This document shows positions 1 to 5,285 of a DNA stretch of 13,490 nt, piece after piece. Made by a program: the position numbers and the translations under genes. Origin of the DNA: an uncultured Oscillospiraceae bacterium (GTDB lineage Bacteria > Bacillota > Clostridia > Oscillospirales > Oscillospiraceae). The stretch is taken from positions 1 to 13,490 of the forward strand of contig CAKUNY010000049.1 of the NCBI GenBank assembly GCA_934668605.1. Reading direction: 5' to 3'. Position 1 is the first letter of the stretch, and every line of letters begins with the position of its first letter. The notes below the pieces were generated by a model. That model saw nothing but the letters and a program-made list of their open reading frames with translations. It searched no databases and was not told the DNA's origin.

Positions 1-38
1 AGTCAGAGTCCGGTGTGCTACCGTTACACAAATCCCCT
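1..38 (-). tRNA. Partial tRNA-Gln (anticodon CUG), 5' half only
   Basis: Read on the minus strand this gives the 5' half of a glutamine tRNA, cut by the window edge inside the anticodon arm. The parts seen in order are: a 7-nt acceptor strand AGGGGAT (38-32), TT at positions 8-9, D stem GTGT, D loop AACGGTA with the invariant GG, D stem GCAC, A26, anticodon stem CCGGA, and loop CTCTGAC. U33 precedes anticodon CUG (complement of 6-4), which reads CAG codons. The T arm, 3' acceptor strand and CCA end lie outside the window, so the fold cannot be completed. A consensus promoter lies just upstream. The first base is A, where many Gln tRNAs have U. Confidence 0.85.
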
Positions 39-68
39 AAATTGCCGCAGCGCCGAAACGCAAGTATT

Positions 69-96
69 ATTATAGCGAGCTTCTTGTATTTGTCAA
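69..96 (-). promoter_or_regulatory. Consensus sigma-A promoter of the tRNA
   Basis: On the minus strand there is a perfect -35 TTGACA (96-91), a 16-bp spacer and a perfect -10 TATAAT (74-69). Transcription would start near 62, about 24 nt before the tRNA 5' end. A match to both hexamers fits a stable-RNA gene. The stretch from 97 to about 267 holds nothing recognisable. Confidence 0.85.
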
Positions 97-267
97 GCAT
101 TATTTTTCAAAAATCAGCAAATCCCGCAAATTTTTCCGCGCCTTCATTTCTCCGCTCTCCAAAACGCGCCGCGCCGCATGAAAAAGGCCATCCGTCTCAG
201 CTTTTGACAAGGAAATCCGCCTTGTTTTTACTAGCCGGTTTCGTGCGTGGAATCGTCCGCTGCGCGC

Positions 268-274
268 CATATTA
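268..274 (+). promoter_or_regulatory. Possible forespore-type (sigma-F/sigma-G) -10 element
   Basis: CATATTA fits the sigma-G -10 pattern (CATNHTA) and lies 37 bp upstream of the SpoIVB-like start codon. SpoIVB is made in the forespore under sigma-F/sigma-G in Bacillus. No good GHATR -35 box is seen at the expected 17-18 bp upstream, so this rests on one short motif plus context. Confidence 0.3.
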
Positions 275-311
275 AGCTTCGAGATCAGCGATTGAGAGAG
301 GATTTTGCGGG

Positions 312-1295
312 ATGAAACACAGGACTTTGACCCTGCGCCGGTCGATTACGGCGCTTTTTTTACTGCTTGCGCTCTGCGGAAAGGCTCTGGCCGCCATGCC
401 GGAAAAGCTCGTGCCCTGCGGCCACACGGCGGGCATCAAGCTCTATACCGGCGGGCTTCTCATTACCGCCCTTGACGAGCAGGCGCCCGCGCAGCGAGCC
501 GGGCTTCGCGCGGGCGATACCATTTTGAAAATTGACGGCACGCGCGTCTCATCGGTGCAGGACGCGACGCTTCGCTTATCGAGCGGCAAAAGCGTCTGCC
601 TCAGCGTCCGCCGGGGCAAAAAGCAGGCGGAATTTTATCTGACCCCCGAGAAAACGGAAACCGGCTACCGCCTCGGCATTTCCGTCCGTGACAACATTTC
701 CGGCATCGGCACCATCACGTTCTTTGACCCAGAAACCGGGGTCTACGGCGCGCTGGGACACGGCGTGGCAGGCCTTACCTCCGCGCAGCCGCTCACCATC
801 TCCGGCGGTGTCCTCGTCAGCTCGAGCGTCACAGACGTCAAAAAGGGCGTGCGCGGCACACCGGGCGAGCTCCACGGCGCGTTCGATGTCTCCTGCCCGC
901 TTGGCTGCGTCCGGCAGAATGAGACGCACGGCATTTTCGGCACCCTCAGCGCCATCCCGGAAAGCGAGGCCGTTTCTGTCGCGGATGCATCGCAGATCCA
1001 TACGGGCGCGGCGGTCATTCTCGCAAACGTCGACGGCGAGGAAACCCGGGAATATTGTGTGCGCATCGATAAGCTTTATCCGCAGGCGGAAAACGGGCGG
1101 AACCTTCTGCTCACCGTCACGGATGAACGCCTTTTATCGCGCACAGGCGGCATTGTACAGGGCATGTCCGGAAGCCCCATTTTGCAGGACGGCAGGCTCA
1201 TCGGAGCCGTCACGCATGTGCTCGTCAACCGCCCCGAGCAGGGCTACGGCATTTTTCTGCAAAACATGCTCGCGCAGTGCGAGGCGTACCAGTAA
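312..1295 (+). CDS. spoIVB: SpoIVB-like PDZ serine peptidase (family S55)
   Basis: This 327-aa protein resembles SpoIVB, the forespore-secreted protease that starts the sigma-K checkpoint by cleaving SpoIVFA. An N-terminal hydrophobic segment (about 11-28) serves as signal or anchor. A PDZ domain follows (about 45-105, with the AGLRAGDTIL motif), then the S55 peptidase domain (about 125-320). The likely catalytic residues are His150 in ALGHG, Asp271 in VTDERLL and Ser286 in GMSGSP. The 15-residue gap from Asp271 to Ser286 matches the gap between Asp363 and Ser378 as I recall them in Bacillus SpoIVB. The protein is about 100 residues shorter than the Bacillus one. AGAGAGGA lies 9 nt before the ATG. 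spo0A, the usual downstream partner, is absent: the next gene is convergent. It could therefore be a second SpoIVB paralogue. Confidence 0.88.
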   Translation: MKHRTLTLRRSITALFLLLALCGKALAAMPEKLVPCGHTAGIKLYTGGLLITALDEQAPAQRAGLRAGDTILKIDGTRVSSVQDATLRLSSGKSVCLSVRRGKKQAEFYLTPEKTETGYRLGISVRDNISGIGTITFFDPETGVYGALGHGVAGLTSAQPLTISGGVLVSSSVTDVKKGVRGTPGELHGAFDVSCPLGCVRQNETHGIFGTLSAIPESEAVSVADASQIHTGAAVILANVDGEETREYCVRIDKLYPQAENGRNLLLTVTDERLLSRTGGIVQGMSGSPILQDGRLIGAVTHVLVNRPEQGYGIFLQNMLAQCEAYQ

Positions 1296-1326
1296 AACAG
1301 TCCCAGGAAGCGTCTGCCTCCCGGGA
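1294..1326 (-). terminator. Intrinsic terminator of the zinc-ribbon gene
   Basis: In minus-strand RNA the arms at 1326-1316 and 1311-1301 form an 11-bp stem with a 4-nt loop, followed by CTGUUUU. Two of the pairs are G·U wobbles. In plus-strand RNA these become A·C mismatches, so the hairpin is built for minus-strand transcripts. The U-tract overlaps the TAA stop codon of the convergent spoIVB-like gene. Confidence 0.6.
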
Positions 1327-1334
1327 TTTCAATT

Positions 1335-1622
1335 CTACGCTTCTTGTGCCGCGGCCTTTTCCGCGCGCTCCTTTGCGGCTTTTTCCTTATTATGCTTCGC
1401 GATTTCCATCATCTGCTCATACATCTGGTCGCCGACGCACTTTCTGGCGTATTTGCACCACTGGACGCAGCTGAGCATGTCGTTGTAGATCACGAAGCCG
1501 CACTTGTCGCAGGTCACCTCGGTGTCGGTCGAAAAAATTTCAACGGGATTTCCGCACTGCGGGCAGATTTTCTCCGCAATGGAAATCTCCTTGGATTTGC
1601 TCTGGCAGCCGGAATACAGCAT
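1335..1622 (-). CDS. Small eight-cysteine zinc-ribbon protein, function unknown
   Basis: This 95-aa soluble protein has no function I can name. It has a rubredoxin/zinc-ribbon-like core of two CxxC pairs (Cys20/Cys23 in CPQCG, Cys38/Cys41 in CDKCG). A second cysteine cluster follows (Cys52, Cys56, Cys62, in the segment SCVQWCKYARKC), and there is one more Cys at 6. The tail (about 66-95) is a charged, Ala/Lys/Glu-rich helix. The start was chosen at the ATG at 1622 because AAAGGGGAG lies 7 nt upstream and the conserved-looking cysteines begin right after it; a longer reading frame continues upstream but overlaps the divergent regulator. It is transcribed away from the Crp/Fnr-type gene and shares its control region, which suggests that the regulator acts on it. 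The second cluster could bind a further metal or an Fe-S centre; this is inference. Confidence 0.8.
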   Translation of the reverse strand: MLYSGCQSKSKEISIAEKICPQCGNPVEIFSTDTEVTCDKCGFVIYNDMLSCVQWCKYARKCVGDQMYEQMMEIAKHNKEKAAKERAEKAAAQEA

Positions 1623-1657
1623 GGCGCACTCCCCTTTCTGTGCTTGTCCTTCTGGAC

Positions 1658-1686
1658 TTGTCTTTCTGATCGTATTATAGTACAAT
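1658..1686 (+). promoter_or_regulatory. Promoter of the Crp/Fnr-family gene
   Basis: TTGTCT (1658-1663), a 17-bp spacer and TACAAT (1681-1686) form a good sigma-A promoter. Transcription would start near 1693, about 39 nt before the start codon. The palindrome at 1701-1716 lies just downstream of this start, a position suited to self-repression. Confidence 0.6.
1674..1679 (-). promoter_or_regulatory. -10 element for the zinc-ribbon gene, no -35 box
   Basis: A perfect TATAAT is read on the minus strand (1679-1674), placing the start near 1667. At 17 bp upstream there is no TTGACA-like sequence (CAGAAC), so the promoter probably needs an activator. It overlaps the divergent promoter of the regulator gene. 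Confidence 0.55.
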
Positions 1687-1700
1687 GGTGCAAGAGGTTC

Positions 1701-1716
1701 TGTTTGAATTCCAACA
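1701..1716. promoter_or_regulatory. Near-perfect 16-bp palindrome, likely Crp/Fnr-type operator
   Basis: TGTTTGAATTCCAACA pairs in 7 of 8 positions. Its centre (1708.5) is about 41.5 bp upstream of the predicted start of the zinc-ribbon transcript, the classic class II activation position for CRP/FNR proteins. It is also just downstream of the regulator gene's own start site. Binding by the adjacent regulator is inferred from position and symmetry. Confidence 0.5.
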
Positions 1717-1731
1717 CGAGGAGGCCGTATC

Positions 1732-2406
1732 ATGGAAAAATATTTGCCGCTGCTGCAAAAATCGCCGCTCTTTTCCGGGATGGAGCCCAGGCAGATCCAG
1801 TCGGTTCTGCATTGCGTGGGGGCATTCGTGCGCGAGGCCGGCGCGGGCGAGTATATTCTTCCCGCCGGAAGCCAGACGCAGGCGATGGGGCTTCTTCTCT
1901 CCGGCTCCGCGCTTGCCGTGCAGGAGGACTTGTGGGGTGAGCGGAACATCATGGGAAAAATCCAGCCACCCGGCACGTTTGCAGAGCCCTTCGCCGCAAC
2001 GCCCGGGGCGGTTCTGAACGTGAGCATCGTCGCAAACGCGCCGTCAAAGGTCATGTTTCTGAGCATCCAGCGCACACTCACCGTCTGCTCGGAGACCTGC
2101 CCGCAGCACGCGCAGCTCATCCGGAACCTCGTATCCGTTCTGGCAAAGAAAAATTTGCAGCTGAACGATAAAATCACCCACATGAGCAAGCGCCGCACGC
2201 GGGAAAAGCTTCTGTCCTATCTCTCGTCCGAATCGCTCCGGCAGGGCTCTTTGGAGTTTGATATCCCCTTCGACCGCCAGCAGCTGGCAGACTATCTGTG
2301 CATCGAGCGCTCTGCCATGTCCGCGGAGCTCTCCCGGCTTCAGAAGGAAGGGCTCTTGCAGACCGAGCGCTGCCATTTCCGTCTCATCACGCCGCTTGCG
2401 CGTTAA
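1732..2406 (+). CDS. Crp/Fnr-family transcriptional regulator
   Basis: This 224-aa protein has the two-domain Crp/Fnr layout: an N-terminal beta-roll sensor domain (about 10-120), a dimerisation helix (about 122-150), and a C-terminal winged helix (about 153-222). The helix-turn-helix sequence includes DRQQLADYLCIERSAMSAEL. The cAMP pocket signature is not evident, so cAMP is an unlikely ligand. Cysteines at 28, 119, 123, 190 and 214 leave room for a redox, haem or NO-type signal, but there is no clear FNR N-terminal cluster motif. GAGGAGG lies about 8 nt before the ATG. It is divergent from the small cysteine-rich gene. Related clostridial regulators often control nitrosative or redox stress genes; that role here is a guess. 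Confidence 0.87.
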   Translation: MEKYLPLLQKSPLFSGMEPRQIQSVLHCVGAFVREAGAGEYILPAGSQTQAMGLLLSGSALAVQEDLWGERNIMGKIQPPGTFAEPFAATPGAVLNVSIVANAPSKVMFLSIQRTLTVCSETCPQHAQLIRNLVSVLAKKNLQLNDKITHMSKRRTREKLLSYLSSESLRQGSLEFDIPFDRQQLADYLCIERSAMSAELSRLQKEGLLQTERCHFRLITPLAR

Positions 2407-2432
2407 CGAATCCTCCCGGAATCCGCCCCTTC

Positions 2433-2467
2433 TTTAACGCCGCTTTAACGTACTTTCGCGGTATAAT
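2433..2467 (+). promoter_or_regulatory. oadG promoter with tandem TTTAACG operator
   Basis: Two identical 7-mers TTTAACG (2433-2439 and 2444-2450) are separated by 4 bp, an exact 11-bp period. The second ends 11 bp before a perfect -10 TATAAT (2462-2467), and the operator covers the -35 position (GCCGCT, not a -35 match). This is the same layout as PhoB/PhoP boxes, where a tandem-bound OmpR-family regulator replaces the -35 contact. Transcription would start near 2474. A further TTAACG (2403-2408) overlaps the stop codon of the preceding gene and is out of phase. Confidence 0.72.
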
Positions 2468-2515
2468 GACACCCGAAATCGGCCGCGACGCGGCTTTGGA
2501 AGAAGGAGAAAAAAG

Positions 2516-2872
2516 ATGTTTCTGATTAACCAGGCAATGGTAGATGTTCCGATCGGAACGGCAGCTCTGATTGTCGTGCTCGGTATGGCAGTCGTCTTTT
2601 TCGGCCTTATTTTGCTGATGCTGGTCACCAAGGCCTCCGGCAAGATCATGCAGAATAGAGAAGCCGCCGCTGCGGCCGCCGCTCCTGCTCCCGCGCCTGC
2701 CGCTCCCGCTGCCCCCGCCGCAAAGGCATTTGCTCCCGGCTCGGCCGGCGAGGTCAAGCTCCACGACGTTCCCGACCGGACGGCCGCGATGCTCATGGCC
2801 ATCGTCGCCGACAAGCTCGGAAAGCCTCTCAACGAGCTGCGCTTCATCTCCATCCGCGAGATCAAGGACTGA
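2516..2872 (+). CDS. OadG-family sodium-pump gamma subunit
   Basis: This 118-aa membrane protein matches the gamma chain of Na+-translocating decarboxylases (oxaloacetate, methylmalonyl-CoA or glutaconyl-CoA), which tethers the carboxyltransferase to the membrane beta subunit. One membrane segment (about 14-38) is followed by a flexible Ala/Pro linker (about 49-72) and a small C-terminal domain (about 78-118, with DVPDRTAAMLMAIVADKL). GAAGGAG lies 7 nt before the ATG. No alpha, beta or biotin carrier subunit is next to it: it forms a single-gene transcript between a TTAACG-controlled promoter and a strong terminator. The rest of the pump must be encoded elsewhere, or the protein has a stand-alone role. 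The exact decarboxylase cannot be told from this subunit. Confidence 0.8.
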   Translation: MFLINQAMVDVPIGTAALIVVLGMAVVFFGLILLMLVTKASGKIMQNREAAAAAAAPAPAPAAPAAPAAKAFAPGSAGEVKLHDVPDRTAAMLMAIVADKLGKPLNELRFISIREIKD

Positions 2873-2891
2873 TCCTACATAGCAATTGCAT

Positions 2892-2925
2892 CGTGCCGCA
2901 TGGCTTTCCATGCGGCGCGTTTTTT
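2892..2925 (+). terminator. Strong intrinsic terminator after oadG
   Basis: A 12-bp stem (2892-2903 with 2908-2919, one G·U pair, core GCCGCATGG/CCATGCGGC) has a CTTT loop and is followed by six T residues (2920-2925). It lies 20 bp after the oadG stop codon and isolates that gene from the symporter downstream. Confidence 0.92.
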
Positions 2926-2948
2926 GCTGTCCTGTTCAGATTTTGTGT

Positions 2949-2983
2949 ATTTTACCCACTTTACCCGTTAAGCATGCGTTAAT
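2949..2983. promoter_or_regulatory. Tandem TTAACG operator upstream of the symporter
   Basis: CGTTAAG (2966-2972) and CGTTAAT (2977-2983) repeat with an 11-bp period; on the minus strand they read ATTAACG and CTTAACG. They are the same half-sites as at oadG and the sensor operon. The orientation is reversed relative to the symporter, and on the minus strand a TAAAAT (2954-2949) follows the last half-site by exactly 11 bp, as at oadG. So the site may drive a leftward transcript as well as, or instead of, controlling the symporter. Confidence 0.6.
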
Positions 2984-3016
2984 ATCGGTCATATTGCCTT
3001 TTCCGCATCCAGTTCC

Positions 3017-3025
3017 TGTGATAAA
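3017..3025 (+). promoter_or_regulatory. Weak extended -10 element for the symporter
   Basis: TGTGATAAA resembles an extended -10 (TG, one base, GATAAA) with no good -35 at 16-18 bp; the nearest TTGCCT (2994-2999) is 20 bp away. The tandem operator is centred about 57 bp upstream of the implied start near 3032. This is only a candidate. Confidence 0.3.
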
Positions 3026-3085
3026 CTGGGTGCAGAAGGAAGCCGCTTTGCGCGGCATCCGGTTCTGAAAGAAAAGGAGAGTATT

Positions 3086-4333
3086 ATGAAAGAAAAGAAG
3101 AAACTGAGTCTGCCGATCCAGATCTTTATCGGCATGGCCGCCGGTATCGTTGCAGGTCTGATCTGCGCATTTGCAAACTGGGGCGATTTCACAAAGGAAT
3201 GGATCAAGCCCATCGGCACGATCTATGTAAACCTTCTGAAGTTCCTCGTTGTGCCCGTTGTTCTGTTCTCCATCGCCGACGGCGTCATTTCCCTCAACGA
3301 CCTCAAGCGCGTCGGCTCGGTCGGCCTCAAAACCTTCGTCTACTACATGTTCACGACCGCGCTTGCCGTTGTCATTGGCCTTCTCATGGTCAATCTCTTC
3401 AAGGGCAACTTCACAAAGCTTCCCTCCGCCGAGCTCGGTGAGCTTGCGTACGAAGCAAAAGAAGCTCCTTCCGTCATGAGCGTCATCGTCAACATCTTCC
3501 CCGACAACTTCTTCAAGCCTATGGTGAACGCCGACATGCTGCCGGTTATCGTCATTGCCATCTTCCTTGGCGCAGGCTGTCTCGCTGCGGGCGAAAAGGG
3601 CGCAAAGATCGCCGACCTCATCAACTGTGGTCAGGAAGTCGTCATGAAGATCATGATGATGATCATCAGCTTCACCCCCTACGGCGTGTTCTGCCTGATG
3701 ACGAACGTCGTCGCGGAAAACGGCCCGCAGATCATCGGAAAGCTGGCGCTTATTATCGGTGTCGCCTACCTCGGCTACATCATCCACGTGGTCGTTGTCT
3801 ATGGCCTTTCCGTCAAATTCCTCTCCAAAATGAGCCCCATCGCCTTCTTCAAGGGTCTCGCCCCGGCGATGATCACGGCCTTTACCACCACGTCCTCCAA
3901 CGCGACGCTCCCGGTCAACATCGAGTGCTGCAACAAGATGGGCGCGGAGCCCGAGATCAGCGCGTTCGTCCTGCCGCTCGGCGCGACGATCAACATGGAC
4001 GGCACGGCCATCTATCAGGCAGTCGCGGCGGTCTTTATCGCCTGCTGCTATGGCATTGAACTGACCCTCGGCGACATGGCCATGATCGTTCTGACCGCGA
4101 CGCTCGCCTCCGTCGGCACCGCCGGCACCCCGGGCGCGGGCATGATCATGCTTGCTATGGTTCTGACGCAGGTCAAGATCCCCGTTGAGGGCATCGCGCT
4201 GATCGCAGGCGTCGACAAGCTCTTCGACATGGGACGCACGACCCTCAACATCACCGGCGACGCCACCTGCGCGCTCTGGATCTCCCGCCTCGAGCGCGAG
4301 AAGCGTGAAAAGCTCGCCAAGGCCAATAAATAA
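3086..4333 (+). CDS. Glutamate/aspartate-type cation:dicarboxylate symporter
   Basis: This 415-aa transporter of the SDF (DAACS) family imports acidic amino acids or dicarboxylates with Na+ or H+. The length and eight-helix-plus-two-hairpin pattern are normal. Key motifs are the HP1 serine-rich loop TTTSSNATLP (267-276), NMDGT in TM7 (303-307), the HP2 tip GTAGTPGAG (344-352), and TM8 DMGRTTLNITGD. In TM8, Asp381, Arg384, Asn388 and Asp392 are all present. In GltPh the matching Arg binds the side-chain carboxylate and the Asp the amino group; DctA proteins lack that Asp. Glutamate/aspartate is therefore more likely than C4-dicarboxylates. AAAGGAG lies just before the ATG. It stands alone, with a tandem TTAACG operator upstream. 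Confidence 0.9.
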   Translation: MKEKKKLSLPIQIFIGMAAGIVAGLICAFANWGDFTKEWIKPIGTIYVNLLKFLVVPVVLFSIADGVISLNDLKRVGSVGLKTFVYYMFTTALAVVIGLLMVNLFKGNFTKLPSAELGELAYEAKEAPSVMSVIVNIFPDNFFKPMVNADMLPVIVIAIFLGAGCLAAGEKGAKIADLINCGQEVVMKIMMMIISFTPYGVFCLMTNVVAENGPQIIGKLALIIGVAYLGYIIHVVVVYGLSVKFLSKMSPIAFFKGLAPAMITAFTTTSSNATLPVNIECCNKMGAEPEISAFVLPLGATINMDGTAIYQAVAAVFIACCYGIELTLGDMAMIVLTATLASVGTAGTPGAGMIMLAMVLTQVKIPVEGIALIAGVDKLFDMGRTTLNITGDATCALWISRLEREKREKLAKANK

Positions 4334-4370
4334 CCAGTTCCATCCTTTCTGACGCGCACCCCCTTGCAAA

Positions 4371-4397
4371 GCGCCCGCCGGCTCAGCCGGCGGGCGC
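4371..4397. terminator. GC-rich hairpin between convergent genes
   Basis: A perfect 12-bp stem GCGCCCGCCGGC/GCCGGCGGGCGC (4371-4382 and 4386-4397) closes a 3-nt loop, 37 bp after the symporter stop. It lacks a real U-tract: AAAAAC follows on the plus strand and TTTGC on the minus strand. It is probably a transcription end or RNA 3' stabiliser for the symporter, but is not a textbook terminator. Confidence 0.5.
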
Positions 4398-4431
4398 AAA
4401 AACTATTTCATGAACAAGTTTCCGGTTTGTT

Positions 4432-4536
4432 CGTAGGGGTCGATGCCCACATCGACCCAAGGGAAGTGCGAATTCGCCGAAGATTTCCATAATATCAAGT
4501 TACTCCGCTGGGGCGATGTGGGCATCGCCCCCTACG
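4432..4536. repeat. MITE-like palindromic repeat, copy A
   Basis: This 105-bp element is bounded by 27-bp imperfect inverted repeats (4432-4458 and 4510-4536), starting CGTAGGGG and ending CCCCTACG. Each repeat is itself a hairpin with a 9-bp stem: GGGTCGATG/CATCGACCC with loop CCCA on the left, GGGGCGATG/CATCGCCCC with loop TGGG on the right. The core carries CGAATTCGCCGAAG (4469-4482), found inverted in copy B. Homology appears to continue outside the right repeat at 4551-4563. No reading frame or target-site duplication is seen. It sits between the convergent symporter and response regulator genes. Confidence 0.8.
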
Positions 4537-4577
4537 GACGTCCCGAAAGGTTTCCGAAATTCCACGCAGGCAGCCGT

Positions 4578-5285
4578 TTAGTCGCCTTCGATCATGCGGT
4601 AGCCGATGCCGACTTCCGTGAAAATATAGACCGGCTGGGCGGGGTTCTGCTCGATTTTACGGCGGATATTCGCCATATTGACGCGCAGGATCTGGTTGTC
4701 GCTCCTTGCGCTCGGCCCCCAGAGCTCCTTGATGAGATAATCATACGTCAGCACCTTGCCCGCGTGAAGACCAAGAAGCGCGACGAGCTTATACTCGTTC
4801 TGCGTCAGATTCGCGTCCTGGCCTGCGATGAAGACCCGGTGCTTGGCATAGTCGATGGTCAAGTCTCCCGCCTTGAAAATGCCGGTATTCGCCACGGCCT
4901 CGCTGCCCGCAGGCGTTCTCGTGTGGCGGATAGCCGCGCGGATTCTGGCCAGCAGTTCGCCCGTTCCGAAGGGCTTTGTCAGATAATCGTCCGCCCCCGC
5001 GTCCAAGGCCTCGACCTTGTCTCTTTCATGCGTCCGGGCGGAGACGACCAGAATCGGCACCTTCGACCAGCTTCTGACCTTGCGCAGGATCTCCATCCCG
5101 TCCACATCCGGCAGACCCAGATCGAGAATGATCACGTCCGGACAGTGCGAGGCGATCATGCTCTCCCCCATCGCGCCCGTGCGGGCAAGCAGAACGTCGT
5201 AATCGTTCGCTGTGAGCACCGCCTGCATGAAGTTGCGGATGGTCTGCTCGTCTTCAATTACCAGAATCTTCTCTCGAATTTTCAT
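4578..5285 (-). CDS. KdpE-like OmpR/PhoB-family response regulator
   Basis: This 235-aa protein has a receiver domain (about 4-118) with acidic Glu11/Asp12, phosphoacceptor Asp55 in IILDLGLPD, Ser82 and Lys104 in KPF. An OmpR/PhoB winged helix follows (about 135-232), with recognition-helix region QILRVNMANIRRKIE and the wing GIGYRM. The start at 5285 (MKIREK) is set by GGAGG 8 nt upstream and by the start of the receiver fold; the frame stays open further upstream but would overlap the kinase more. It overlaps the 3' end of the sensor gene by 32 bp, so the two are translationally linked. It resembles KdpE, but no kdpFABC potassium pump is in the window. The 11-bp tandem TTAACG sites in this window are the type of DNA such a regulator binds as a head-to-tail dimer. 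Confidence 0.9.
   Translation of the reverse strand: MKIREKILVIEDEQTIRNFMQAVLTANDYDVLLARTGAMGESMIASHCPDVIILDLGLPDVDGMEILRKVRSWSKVPILVVSARTHERDKVEALDAGADDYLTKPFGTGELLARIRAAIRHTRTPAGSEAVANTGIFKAGDLTIDYAKHRVFIAGQDANLTQNEYKLVALLGLHAGKVLTYDYLIKELWGPSARSDNQILRVNMANIRRKIEQNPAQPVYIFTEVGIGYRMIEGD

Noticed and set aside
15..275. 86-codon open frame at the left edge
   Set aside because: It overlaps the tRNA and its promoter, has no ribosome binding site and gives a composition unlike the real genes.
1335..2198. Upstream extension of the zinc-ribbon gene to 287 codons
   Set aside because: The extension would run antisense through the Crp/Fnr-type gene and both promoters. The ATG at 1622 has a strong ribosome binding site.
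2403..2408. An extra TTAACG half-site over the Crp/Fnr gene stop codon
   Set aside because: It is 31 bp from the oadG operator, out of 11-bp phase, and part of a coding end, so probably chance.
2936..4399. 487-codon open frame on the minus strand opposite the symporter
   Set aside because: Its translation is a low-complexity, Asp/Glu/His/Arg-rich shadow of the symporter codons, with no fold or ribosome binding site. The sense gene has clear family motifs.
4432..4536. Repeat copy A as a CRISPR fragment or terminator pair
   Set aside because: Only two hairpin arms in inverted orientation, no regular direct repeats or spacers, and no T-tract after either hairpin.
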